Assembly (NCBI GenBank): GCA_028281675.1
Contig: JANQJL010000014.1
Coordinates: 1 to 59,883 of the forward strand
Source of the DNA: Simkaniaceae bacterium
GTDB lineage: Bacteria; Chlamydiota; Chlamydiia; Chlamydiales; Simkaniaceae
Direction of reading: 5' to 3'
Length of the DNA stretch: 59,883 nucleotides
The notes under the pieces: generated by a model
The model's input: the letters and a program-made list of their open reading frames with translations, nothing else
Told to the model about the DNA's origin: nothing
The model's database searches: none
Translations under genes and position numbers: made by a program
Shown: positions 28,135-35,564 of the stretch, one piece after another
Layout: each line of letters opens with the position of its first letter
Numbering within the stretch: the first letter of the stretch is position 1

Positions 28135-29907
28135 TTAAGGTTGCATCGTGGCATTTTCAATACGATGTTCAATCGTTTTATATGCTTTCTTGTATCCATC
28201 TGAATTAAAGGGCATGAAATTCATATTTTTGATTTCACTTTGGAGAGATAAGAAGAAGTTTCGCGCTTCATCATGCCCATTAAAGGCAAAAGGGGCATCG
28301 AAAATTCTCTGAATCATCTCAAATAAAATAATTTGCCTCTCGAGCGGGCAATAAGCATCTTCCTTATCAAAAGCATTTTGTTGCAGGTAGGCGAAGTCAT
28401 AAAGCTCTCCTTTCAGATAGACCATTAAGTCTTCAACAGTGATCCCCTCTTCCCCTACAACCTCCATCCGCTTCCCAATTTCATTCCCTTCCTTAATGAA
28501 GTTAAGGGCCTTGGCATTTTTGCTGTCCCATCCCTCTACCTTTTTCTCTAGATCAAGGCTGACATCTTCGATATACTTAGACCACGAAATAAGAGGATCA
28601 ATCGCTGGATAGCGCCGGGCATCTGAGCGAACACGGGAAAGTCCTAGAAAAGCACCAACAACGGCAAGAGTTGCTTGTGTTACAGGCTCTTCAAAATTAC
28701 CACCTGCTGGAGAAACTGTCCCCGCAATAGTAAGGGAACCTACCTTCCCATCTTTTAGTGCAATAACGCCAGAACGTTCATAAAATGAAGCGATCCGTGA
28801 ACCTAAATAAGCAGGGAATGCTTCTTCGCCTGGTATTTCCTCTAAACGTCCCGACATCTCACGCATTGCTTGCGCCCATCTTGAGGTGGAATCAGCGAGG
28901 AGAAGGACATCGAGTCCCATCTGCCGATAATATTCCGCAATAGTTGCTCCCATGTAAACGGAGGCTTCTCGAGCAGCAACTGGCATCGATGAGGTATTAC
29001 AGATGATGACCGTTCGGCTCATCAGTGATTCATTGGTGTGAGGATCGGTAAGGTGTGGGAAAGTTTTGAGAACTTCAACCACTTCACCAGCCCGTTCTCC
29101 ACAAGCGGTGATAATAACGAGATCAACCGATGAATATTTCGAAAGGTGGTGTTGCAAAACGGTTTTTCCCGCCCCAAAGGGGCCTGGGGTACAGAAGGTT
29201 CCCCCTTTAAGGACAGGGAATTGGGTATCGATAACCCTTTCTCCCGTATCCATCATCTTGGTTGCTTTGATCTTTTTTCCCTGAATCAGAGGAATTTTTA
29301 CTGGCCATTTTTGAATCATTGTCAAAGAGTGCTCATGCCCCTTTTCATCTTTGACCTTTGCAATCACCTCATCGATCGTATAAGAACCATTTTTTATGAC
29401 CCATGAAACAGTATATTTTCCTCGCATTGAAAACGGGAGCATAATTTGGTGGTGGAACCGCCCTTCCATCGTCGTTCCAAGGGTATCTCCCCTTTCAAGA
29501 ATAGCGCCAACTTTTGCAACCCCCTGATAATCCCAATGTTTTTGCCTGTCAAGGGAGGGAAGATAGACGCCCCGTTGCAAGAAAAGGCCAGAGGCGTCAG
29601 CCACATGTTCTAGGGGGTTTTGAAGCCCATCAAAAATCGCATGAATAAGGCCAGGACCAAGTTCAGCTTCAAGTAAGTGTGTGGTAAATTTTACTGGGGT
29701 ATGGAGCTCAATCCCAACGATATCTTCAAAAACCTGGAGCTTTGCCACATCACCAGCAATTTCAATCACCTCTCCTTTTAGGGATATTTCACCAATTTCC
29801 ACCATGGCGATTTCCCCTTGGCGGACATCTCCCTTAAATTTGATATGGAGGAGATTTCCAAAAGCCTTGATCACTTCTCCGGTTGCGCTTAAAGATTCTT
29901 CGCTCAT
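28135..29907 (-). CDS. atpA: V-type ATP synthase subunit A (catalytic)
   Basis: 590 residues. Walker A is GPFGAGKTVLQ near residue 240. The 'non-homologous region' specific to V-type A subunits lies between the N-terminal barrel and the nucleotide-binding domain, and LLADSTSRWAQAMREMSGRL near residue 335 is the catalytic core signature. It hydrolyses or makes ATP at the A/B interface. The start overlaps the stop of the preceding gene by ATGA, and AAAGG lies about seven bases upstream. Confidence 0.97.
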   Translation of the reverse strand: MSEESLSATGEVIKAFGNLLHIKFKGDVRQGEIAMVEIGEISLKGEVIEIAGDVAKLQVFEDIVGIELHTPVKFTTHLLEAELGPGLIHAIFDGLQNPLEHVADASGLFLQRGVYLPSLDRQKHWDYQGVAKVGAILERGDTLGTTMEGRFHHQIMLPFSMRGKYTVSWVIKNGSYTIDEVIAKVKDEKGHEHSLTMIQKWPVKIPLIQGKKIKATKMMDTGERVIDTQFPVLKGGTFCTPGPFGAGKTVLQHHLSKYSSVDLVIITACGERAGEVVEVLKTFPHLTDPHTNESLMSRTVIICNTSSMPVAAREASVYMGATIAEYYRQMGLDVLLLADSTSRWAQAMREMSGRLEEIPGEEAFPAYLGSRIASFYERSGVIALKDGKVGSLTIAGTVSPAGGNFEEPVTQATLAVVGAFLGLSRVRSDARRYPAIDPLISWSKYIEDVSLDLEKKVEGWDSKNAKALNFIKEGNEIGKRMEVVGEEGITVEDLMVYLKGELYDFAYLQQNAFDKEDAYCPLERQIILFEMIQRIFDAPFAFNGHDEARNFFLSLQSEIKNMNFMPFNSDGYKKAYKTIEHRIENATMQP

Positions 29908-30683
29908 AAGTTACCTTTCACCATTTCATTTAAATTGACATTTCCTCTCTTTTCATCGAGAACAAATGCATCTTCTACAATCATTAGCTGAACTAGATAC
30001 CCAAGAAGATAATCAACAGAGAAAGGGTGATCTTGCACCTCTTCTCCAATACGATGAAACCGAAAATCTGCCATCACTCTGTACTCTTCATCTGGTTTTC
30101 CAGCAGCATCTTTTAACTTTTCCCCTAGTTCTACGTACTCAAAAGGGAATTCAAAAAAGGGAGCATCCTTTTGAGCTAAAACTTCTGCAACTAAAGGATC
30201 ATGGAAATCCTCATGCTGCAGCTCTGTTGCTGGATCAACACCGAGCTTTTTTGCCCGGTATCCCGCAAGTAGCACCCGCCACTCCCGTTCAAAGCGGAAG
30301 TATCCCTTCAAGAACCCCTGATGCTTTTTCTCCATCTCCTTAAAATAGGTAATGAGAACTTTTGAGTAGTGGCGGAGTTGTTCTAAAACCTCTTGGTGAT
30401 CCTGTAAAAACTCAAACAAGTAGATCGGAAGTCCTTCTTGATTAACAAAGGCTTCGTCAAGCTCCTTTTCACTGAGATTTCCGCGGACGTCGATCTTCTC
30501 ATTCTTCAAAAGCTTTTGAACATTTTTGAGGTCGATATAGGATCGAACTCCCTTTACTTTTTCTAAATCACGACGACTAAGATTGTCCCTATAAAGGGTC
30601 ATCAAGTCCTCAAATAATACCGCGGGCTCGCCTCCTACCTTAAGCGGCGGTAGGATACTCCCCAAAAAAAAATACCTGCTCAT
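29904..30683 (-). CDS. V-ATPase-associated protein, probable subunit C-like (DUF2764)
   Basis: 259 residues, helical, starting MSRYFFLGSILPPL. It occupies the place between atpE and atpA that is filled in all chlamydiae by a conserved protein without a classical name (DUF2764 family), which by position is thought to play the role of subunit C, the link between the rotor ring and central stalk. Both ends overlap neighbours by ATGA (30680-30683 and 29904-29907), so its synthesis is probably tied to that of AtpE and AtpA. The functional assignment is inference from operon position. Confidence 0.85.
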   Translation of the reverse strand: MSRYFFLGSILPPLKVGGEPAVLFEDLMTLYRDNLSRRDLEKVKGVRSYIDLKNVQKLLKNEKIDVRGNLSEKELDEAFVNQEGLPIYLFEFLQDHQEVLEQLRHYSKVLITYFKEMEKKHQGFLKGYFRFEREWRVLLAGYRAKKLGVDPATELQHEDFHDPLVAEVLAQKDAPFFEFPFEYVELGEKLKDAAGKPDEEYRVMADFRFHRIGEEVQDHPFSVDYLLGYLVQLMIVEDAFVLDEKRGNVNLNEMVKGNL

Positions 30684-31312
30684 ACAACCGAAGCAAAAAT
30701 TAATGCTTGGAAATCATCTCTTACAAAACTTGCAAGGAGCGCTTTTAACGCATCATCAGACATATCAATGGTTAGATTTTGGTCGACAATCTTCACCTGA
30801 GCGCCCCCCTCAATCCCACCAATCTCCACACTTTTAGACTTCAGCTTTTCAATAATCCCTTTTGCAAGTTCCTTATTGACTGCATCAACACTTACAGCAC
30901 TCGATATAATCGCTTTTAGGTCCCCACTAATCCCCTCTTTTTCAATCCCTGAAACAATCGACTCAATCAGCCCTGCCACAACCTTAGGATCTTTCATTTT
31001 TTCTGCAATCAATTGGCCAAGCTCGGGATTAAAAAGCTTCTTTCCAACTTCTTGCTTGAGGGTACTGATACTTTTCTTAGCAGCGAGACTCATCGAAGCC
31101 TGAAAGACATTCCACTCTTCTTCAATCTTTTTCTTTGCGTCTGTTTGGATCCTTGAAGCATCTCTTTTAGCATCTTCAATGATTTTTTCTGCATCAACGC
31201 GCGCTTTTGCAATAATCTGATCTCCCTCTTTCTTTGCAGGGTCGAGCGTCTCTTTTCTTAAGACCTCACAGATCTTTTTAACTTTTTCTTTTCCTGTGTC
31301 GACTGATTTCAT
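30680..31312 (-). CDS. atpE: V-type ATP synthase subunit E (peripheral stalk)
   Basis: 210 residues from the ATG at 31310-31312, which has GAGGT just upstream; an ATG at 31384 would add 24 hydrophobic residues out of keeping with the family. Residues 15-75 are an Ala/Lys/Glu-rich coiled coil (AKARVDAEKIIEDAKRDA), followed by a globular C-terminal domain. It forms the outer stalk that holds the catalytic hexamer still. First gene of the operon, with a good promoter 28 bp upstream. Confidence 0.92.
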   Translation of the reverse strand: MKSVDTGKEKVKKICEVLRKETLDPAKKEGDQIIAKARVDAEKIIEDAKRDASRIQTDAKKKIEEEWNVFQASMSLAAKKSISTLKQEVGKKLFNPELGQLIAEKMKDPKVVAGLIESIVSGIEKEGISGDLKAIISSAVSVDAVNKELAKGIIEKLKSKSVEIGGIEGGAQVKIVDQNLTIDMSDDALKALLASFVRDDFQALIFASVV

Positions 31313-31339
31313 GAATACCTCGCAAAGTGTCTTAGGGAT

Positions 31340-31368
31340 ACTATAAACAACAAAACGAAAAGCTTCAA
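31340..31368 (-). promoter_or_regulatory. Promoter of the V-ATPase operon
   Basis: On the minus strand a TTGAAG -35 box (31363-31368) is followed by exactly 17 bases and a TATAGT -10 box (31340-31345), 27 bases before the atpE start codon. The arrangement fits a sigma-66/sigma-70 type promoter. Confidence 0.65.
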
Positions 31369-31551
31369 CTGAAAACAGTGGCAAGATTTTATTGCTCCAC
31401 CTCCATTTTGGGAACTAGACACCAGAAAGATGGTGAGGCTCATCTCACTTAATCGATGCTCTAGCGCATAGGTCTAATCCACCCTGGATGTACTGTGTAA
31501 CAAATGCTCTATAGCTGTAGATATTTTCCCCATTTATAACAGGCTGCTCTA

Positions 31552-32391
31552 TTACGTAATGATCGTATAGTCAGCGCTTAATCTACTTGAAATTTCCTTG
31601 GAAAATCCGACACCTCTCAAGTATATAATTCGCCTGCTCCCATCTGCTTTTCTCCCTAAAGTAGTAATCCAGCTCGGCTGTGAGGTTAAACCGCTGCACT
31701 CGATTAGATTGAGATTTCCTCCTAAATAAAGCCTCTTTGGCAAGGTGGTTAAACCCCTGCATACTGATAGGACGAGATCTCCTCCTACATGAAGCCCCTC
31801 TGGCAAGGTGGTTAAACCCTCGCACCAGCTTAGATCGAGATCTCCTTCCACATGAAGTCCCTCTGGCAAGGCGGTTAAACCCTTGCACCAGCTTAGATTG
31901 AGATCTCCTTCCACATGAAATCCCTCTGGCAAGGCGGTTAAACGGCTGTGATAGCTTAGATCGAGATCACCCGTAACCCTAACCTTAAAAAAAAACCTTA
32001 GCAAAATGAAGGTTTTTCCATTAAGAGCCCTTATGAATTCCTCAGGGGAATAGCTTTTTTCACTAAAAAAATAAGAAATAGCAAAATCGATTGTGGCAAC
32101 CATGGCTGCTGTTCCGACTGAAGTTTTTAGAGAACGCGCTACTACCTTCTTAAATAGGGGGACCTTTGAGATCACACCCAGTGTTAAAATAGTGCATACC
32201 AGAGGCAAAATTTTTGCATTTGTATTGTCTGAGTAATGCTTCAGTAGATATTTTGAGCTCATATAGAAAACTGGAACGGCTAGTGAAGAACGTGGACTCT
32301 TAAAATAACGCCCAGCCAAATATGTTGCCCCTAAACTCATGGCTGCAATCAGAGACTCTTGAGAAATAGAAGTTTGTTTTAAGCTACCCAT
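31552..32391 (-). CDS. Membrane-anchored protein with 21-residue LRR-like repeats
   Basis: 279 residues. The first 110 contain several weak hydrophobic segments (about 12-30, 38-52, 61-77, 92-110). From residue 139 to 241 there are five tandem units of 21 residues with the pattern VEGDLDLSWCxGLTxLPEGLH, a leucine-rich-repeat-like solenoid of the type found in bacterial effectors and surface proteins. The repeats are also visible in the DNA as 63-bp units. AAGGAT lies six bases before the ATG. The two-part build, membrane region followed by interaction domain, resembles the F-box/propeller protein at 7800. Function unknown; protein binding is likely. Confidence 0.75.
   Translation of the reverse strand: MGSLKQTSISQESLIAAMSLGATYLAGRYFKSPRSSLAVPVFYMSSKYLLKHYSDNTNAKILPLVCTILTLGVISKVPLFKKVVARSLKTSVGTAAMVATIDFAISYFFSEKSYSPEEFIRALNGKTFILLRFFFKVRVTGDLDLSYHSRLTALPEGFHVEGDLNLSWCKGLTALPEGLHVEGDLDLSWCEGLTTLPEGLHVGGDLVLSVCRGLTTLPKRLYLGGNLNLIECSGLTSQPSWITTLGRKADGSRRIIYLRGVGFSKEISSRLSADYTIIT
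31669..31977 (-). repeat. 63-bp tandem repeats within the LRR-like gene
   Basis: Five in-frame units of about 63 bp, the first four very similar in sequence, encode the 21-residue repeats. High similarity between the middle units suggests recent expansion or gene conversion. Confidence 0.75.
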
Positions 32392-32640
32392 GTTTATCCT
32401 TTTATGTGTTTCTTAAGCTCGACTTTGCCCATTTCTTGGCTAACTGATCCCTTTCCCTTCATAAGTAGGCCATTCCAAAAACCCTGTCGCTTCTCTGACA
32501 CATTCAGTCATATTAGATCTCAAAATTCAAAGGTCCAACAAGTTTAACAGATCCGAAGAAAAATGTAAAAAACTCTTGGCGATAAAGAGATTATTCGGCA
32601 ATATTAATAATCTTTAGCAAAGGAATATGGTAAAAGTTCT
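32392..32640. other. Divergent promoter region
   Basis: 249 bases between the LRR-like gene and the exported-protein unit. It has no gene. It must carry promoters in both directions; the plus-strand half is A/T rich, but no promoter pair stands out. Confidence 0.35.
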
Positions 32641-32925
32641 ATGAAAAAGATTCTTTCGATCGGTATCGCGTTCTGTATCATGAACTTAAATACCTCCGTT
32701 TATGCGAATGATGAAGCTTTTTCTGAGTGCGATTATGATGTTAACAACGGGAGCGAAAAATGTGAACCCCTTGGTTACGGTTCTTCTTCCGCAGCAAACT
32801 CTACCGTTAGCATGTCTATGGTTGGATGGGGGCTTGGTCTCGCGATTGCCATTGCCATTGTAGCTGGAGTCATTCACCAAAGTGCCGCAGCACATAGCAG
32901 TAGCACCTCTAATACCTCGTCATGA
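32641..32925 (+). CDS. Small exported protein with one membrane helix
   Basis: 94 residues. A signal peptide (MKKILSIGIAFCIMNLNTSVYA) is followed by a short acidic region with two cysteines (ECDYDVNNGSEKCEP), then a membrane helix at about 58-80 rich in Gly, Ala and Ile, and a Ser-rich tail. No family recognised. Its stop overlaps the next start by ATGA. First gene of a four-gene unit in which every product has a signal or lipoprotein signal. Confidence 0.7.
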   Translation: MKKILSIGIAFCIMNLNTSVYANDEAFSECDYDVNNGSEKCEPLGYGSSSAANSTVSMSMVGWGLGLAIAIAIVAGVIHQSAAAHSSSTSNTSS

Positions 32926-33647
32926 AATGGTTTATCACTCTTTTATTCCCCCTTTTCCTCTGTGCTAATGAACCATTTTTTACCTCTTTTGCCCCCCCCA
33001 AAGGGTGGCTAATAGCCGATCCCAATAAATATGAGCCTGGGGTAAAAATTGGTTTTATTGAGTCGAATAAACGGATCTTTTCTCCATCAATCACGCTGAG
33101 TCTTGAAAAGGTGGGAAATGTTGATCTAAAAACCTACGTCAAAGCGGTTCAAAAAAATTTTGAATCCGATCGAAACAGTCGGTACCAAGAATTAGGGACC
33201 CTCCATACCCATGTAGGAAAGGCCCACCTTGCTCAAATCGATAAGAAAGTGCACTGGGGAGAAATCCGCCTCCTTCAAGCGGTGACGATTTATCAAGGGT
33301 ATGCCATCATCCAAACAGCAGCAACCCTTAAAAAAGACTTTCTATCCATTCATGAAACCTTCTTAAATTCCTTTAAATCACTGACTACTTTTCCAACCCT
33401 TATTGCCTCCTGCACCGACCCTCTATTTCAAGAGAAAATTAATCGGATGATGAAATGTTGGAAAAAATATCGTTCTACCTCAAAAGATGACAACCAAACT
33501 CTTTTTAAAAGCTCCTTTTTTCAAGACAATCAATGGAAACCCTTTGTCAACTATGTAGAAAACAAGTTAGACTCTCAGGGAAGTTGTTGGAAGCTCCTTG
33601 CCATCACACACATTAGAGAAACATTACTAACGGAGAATGATATATGA
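32922..33647 (+). CDS. Exported protein of unknown function, possible CT311 counterpart
   Basis: 241 residues with a short signal peptide (MKWFITLLFPLFLCAN). The mature part begins PFFTSFAPPKGWLIADP and looks like a compact alpha/beta domain used in some photosystem PsbP/MOG1-like folds, but I cannot assign it. In Chlamydia trachomatis a protein of similar size (CT311) lies between atpE and tal, as here; orthology is suggested by position only. Both ends overlap neighbouring genes by ATGA. Confidence 0.72.
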   Translation: MKWFITLLFPLFLCANEPFFTSFAPPKGWLIADPNKYEPGVKIGFIESNKRIFSPSITLSLEKVGNVDLKTYVKAVQKNFESDRNSRYQELGTLHTHVGKAHLAQIDKKVHWGEIRLLQAVTIYQGYAIIQTAATLKKDFLSIHETFLNSFKSLTTFPTLIASCTDPLFQEKINRMMKCWKKYRSTSKDDNQTLFKSSFFQDNQWKPFVNYVENKLDSQGSCWKLLAITHIRETLLTENDI

Positions 33648-33937
33648 AAAAACTTATTACAATACTCACTCTATTCGCCTTTACCCTTTATGCAAATAAG
33701 GCGCCCCCAGTAGAAAACCCCGATACGGAATCTCCTCCGATCTACTCAGCACCAAATCCTCCGATCCGAGAAAGAACAGATGAGCCACCATCCAATACCT
33801 GGAAAATCGTCACAGCAGTTGTTGGAACAGTTGCAACGATTACCCTTGGCCTCTTTGCTTCCGGAAGAAATACTGGTAAACACATTAAACCTACAGCAGA
33901 AAGAACAAAGGCAGCAGAAAGAGCAAAAGCCCCATGA
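33644..33937 (+). CDS. Small exported proline-rich protein with one membrane helix
   Basis: 97 residues. Signal peptide MKKLITILTLFAFTLYAN, then a Pro-rich segment of about 30 residues, a membrane helix at about 53-70 (IVTAVVGTVATITLGLFA) and a short basic tail rich in Lys, Arg and Ala. Its plan mirrors the 94-residue protein two genes upstream (signal, linker, helix, tail). Starts and stops overlap neighbours by ATGA. No family recognised. Confidence 0.68.
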   Translation: MKKLITILTLFAFTLYANKAPPVENPDTESPPIYSAPNPPIRERTDEPPSNTWKIVTAVVGTVATITLGLFASGRNTGKHIKPTAERTKAAERAKAP

Positions 33938-34431
33938 AATACTTACTTCTAGCCTTTCTATTTTTTCTAACAAGCTGCCATCGTGAGCCCTGGCGACACA
34001 CATCTATACGGAATGGAAATTATCAATACGACATGGCAAAACTCACCTATCCGGCCTCAAGTGAAAATAGTGGAATGGAACTTGAGATTACTAGGTATGG
34101 GAAAGAGGTTCATGCTTATGTCAATGTTCATAACTATGAATTTCCAAGTTATGAAAATGACCTCCATGCAACAACTCTCACCATCAGCACAAACTGCGCA
34201 AGTAGAACTTTTGTTCTCCCCCTTCTTGAAGGGGGGCAACGGGCCCGCCTTACCGATACTTGCCTCGAATACCTCCTCCAAACGCTCGAACTAAAACCCT
34301 CTGTAACAATCTCTTCAGGACACTTTTCTCAAGATTTAGAGTCCTCAAATTTCGAACGTCACTATGATGCTCTTCTTCGCAAGCCAAGAGTTATTGAACC
34401 AAAGTCTATCATCAACTTTGAACTTTTTTAA
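33934..34431 (+). CDS. Unknown lipoprotein
   Basis: 165 residues with a lipoprotein signal, MKYLLLAFLFFLTSC, Cys15 being the lipidation site. The mature part is beta-rich and contains two further cysteines. No known family. Last gene of the overlapping four-gene unit, 41 bp before the transaldolase gene, which has its own AGAGG ribosome-binding site and may be on the same transcript. Confidence 0.72.
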   Translation: MKYLLLAFLFFLTSCHREPWRHTSIRNGNYQYDMAKLTYPASSENSGMELEITRYGKEVHAYVNVHNYEFPSYENDLHATTLTISTNCASRTFVLPLLEGGQRARLTDTCLEYLLQTLELKPSVTISSGHFSQDLESSNFERHYDALLRKPRVIEPKSIINFELF

Positions 34432-34472
34432 CCTTGGTGTTATAAAGAAAAAAAACAAAGAGGCACAATCAA

Positions 34473-35408
34473 ATGAACAAGTTTGAGCAGCTAAAAAAAC
34501 ATACGACCATCGTTGCGGATACCGGTGAGATCGATGAGATAAAAAAGTACCACCCTACCGATGCAACAACCAATCCCTCACTGATCCTCAAAGCTTCGGA
34601 GATCGAAGAGTATAAACCCCTTATTGAAGAGGCGGTTTCCTATGGTAAATCGGACCTCAATCTCATCATTGCCAAAGTTTTCGTTAACTTTGGAGTAGAA
34701 ATTCTAAAGCACATTCCAGGACGAGTCTCAACAGAAGTCGACGCTCGTCTCTCTTTTGATGTGGAAGGGAGCATTAAAAAAGCCCGTCAGTATATCGACC
34801 TCTACAAACAAGCTGGCATCGATAAAGAGCGGATCCTTATCAAACTCGCTTCCACATGGGAAGGAGTCCTTGCTGCATCTCAATTAGAAAAAGAGGGAAT
34901 CCACTGCAATATGACCCTGATGTTTGGTCTTGGTCAAGCAATTGCCTCTGCAGAAGCGGGTGCCACGCTGATCTCCCCCTTTGTTGGCCGAATCCTTGAC
35001 TGGTATAAAAAGGCTGAAGGAAAAGACTCTTATCCTCCCGATGAAGATCCAGGCGTTATTTCTGTAACAAAGATCTTCAACTACTACAAAAAGTTTGGGT
35101 ATAAGACCCAAATCATGGGAGCCTCTTTCCGCAACGTTGATGAAGTCCTCGAGCTTGCCGGTTCAGATCTCCTTACTATCGCCCCCAAGTTCCTGAAAGA
35201 GCTTACGGAAGCGGAAGGGAATGTTCCTAAAAAACTTTCCACTGACAAGGCTGAAAAGATGGATATCGAAAAAGTGGCTGTCGATGAGAAAACCTTCCGC
35301 TGGATGCTTAACGACGAAGCAATGGCGACTGAAAAGCTTGCTGAAGGAATCCGCAACTTTGCGAAAGATACCGTTAAGCTAGAAAAGCTCATCGAAGGAA
35401 TGCTCTAA
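34473..35408 (+). CDS. tal: Transaldolase
   Basis: Transfers a dihydroxyacetone unit between sugar phosphates in the non-oxidative pentose phosphate pathway. At 311 residues it is a class I transaldolase of the TalB type. [11 protein letters not shown] near residue 28 is the family signature, and the Schiff-base lysine is in [13 protein letters not shown] near residue 130. Its place beside rpoC is conserved in chlamydiae. It is convergent with rpoC, with 156 bp between them. Confidence 0.96.
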   Translation: MNKFEQLKKHTTIVADTGEIDEIKKYHPTDATTNPSLILKASEIEEYKPLIEEAVSYGKSDLNLIIAKVFVNFGVEILKHIPGRVSTEVDARLSFDVEGSIKKARQYIDLYKQAGIDKERILIKLASTWEGVLAASQLEKEGIHCNMTLMFGLGQAIASAEAGATLISPFVGRILDWYKKAEGKDSYPPDEDPGVISVTKIFNYYKKFGYKTQIMGASFRNVDEVLELAGSDLLTIAPKFLKELTEAEGNVPKKLSTDKAEKMDIEKVAVDEKTFRWMLNDEAMATEKLAEGIRNFAKDTVKLEKLIEGML

Positions 35409-35418
35409 GACTTGTATC

Positions 35419-35564
35419 CAAAGCTAGCGCTAACTGAAATTCCACTGAGGTCTATGCATTTGAACACCTTTGCAATTTCCGCAGCGTCGCGTGGTCTCTG
35501 ATCTCTTTTCCTAACTTGTGCAAAAAGATGAAGGACTGAGTTTTCAGCCCTTCAACCCGTGAAA
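35419..35564 (-). other. Intergenic fragment resembling part of rpoC
   Basis: In the gap between tal and rpoC, bases 35472-35494 match 36265-36287 inside rpoC at 22 of 23 positions, and the adjoining ACACCTTT also recurs with a deletion between. Read on the minus strand the fragment is an open run of about 37 codons that includes [10 protein letters not shown], the same residues as in RpoC, and ends at a stop near 35408. There is no start codon. It is probably a decayed partial duplication. Confidence 0.5.
35530..35553. terminator. Probable terminator between tal and rpoC
   Basis: Stem of ten pairs with one mismatch (GAAGGACTGA/TCAGCCCTTC) and a four-base loop. On the minus strand it is followed by ATCTTTTT, so it should end rpoC transcription; it may also serve tal from the other side. 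Confidence 0.55.

Noticed and set aside
31583-31888. 101-codon minus-strand frame with arginine-rich repeats
   Set aside because: It is the shifted frame of the 63-bp repeats in the LRR-like gene; the periodicity comes from the real frame.
31669-31977. Possible CRISPR array
   Set aside because: The 63-bp units are contiguous, in frame and without spacers, so they encode protein repeats.
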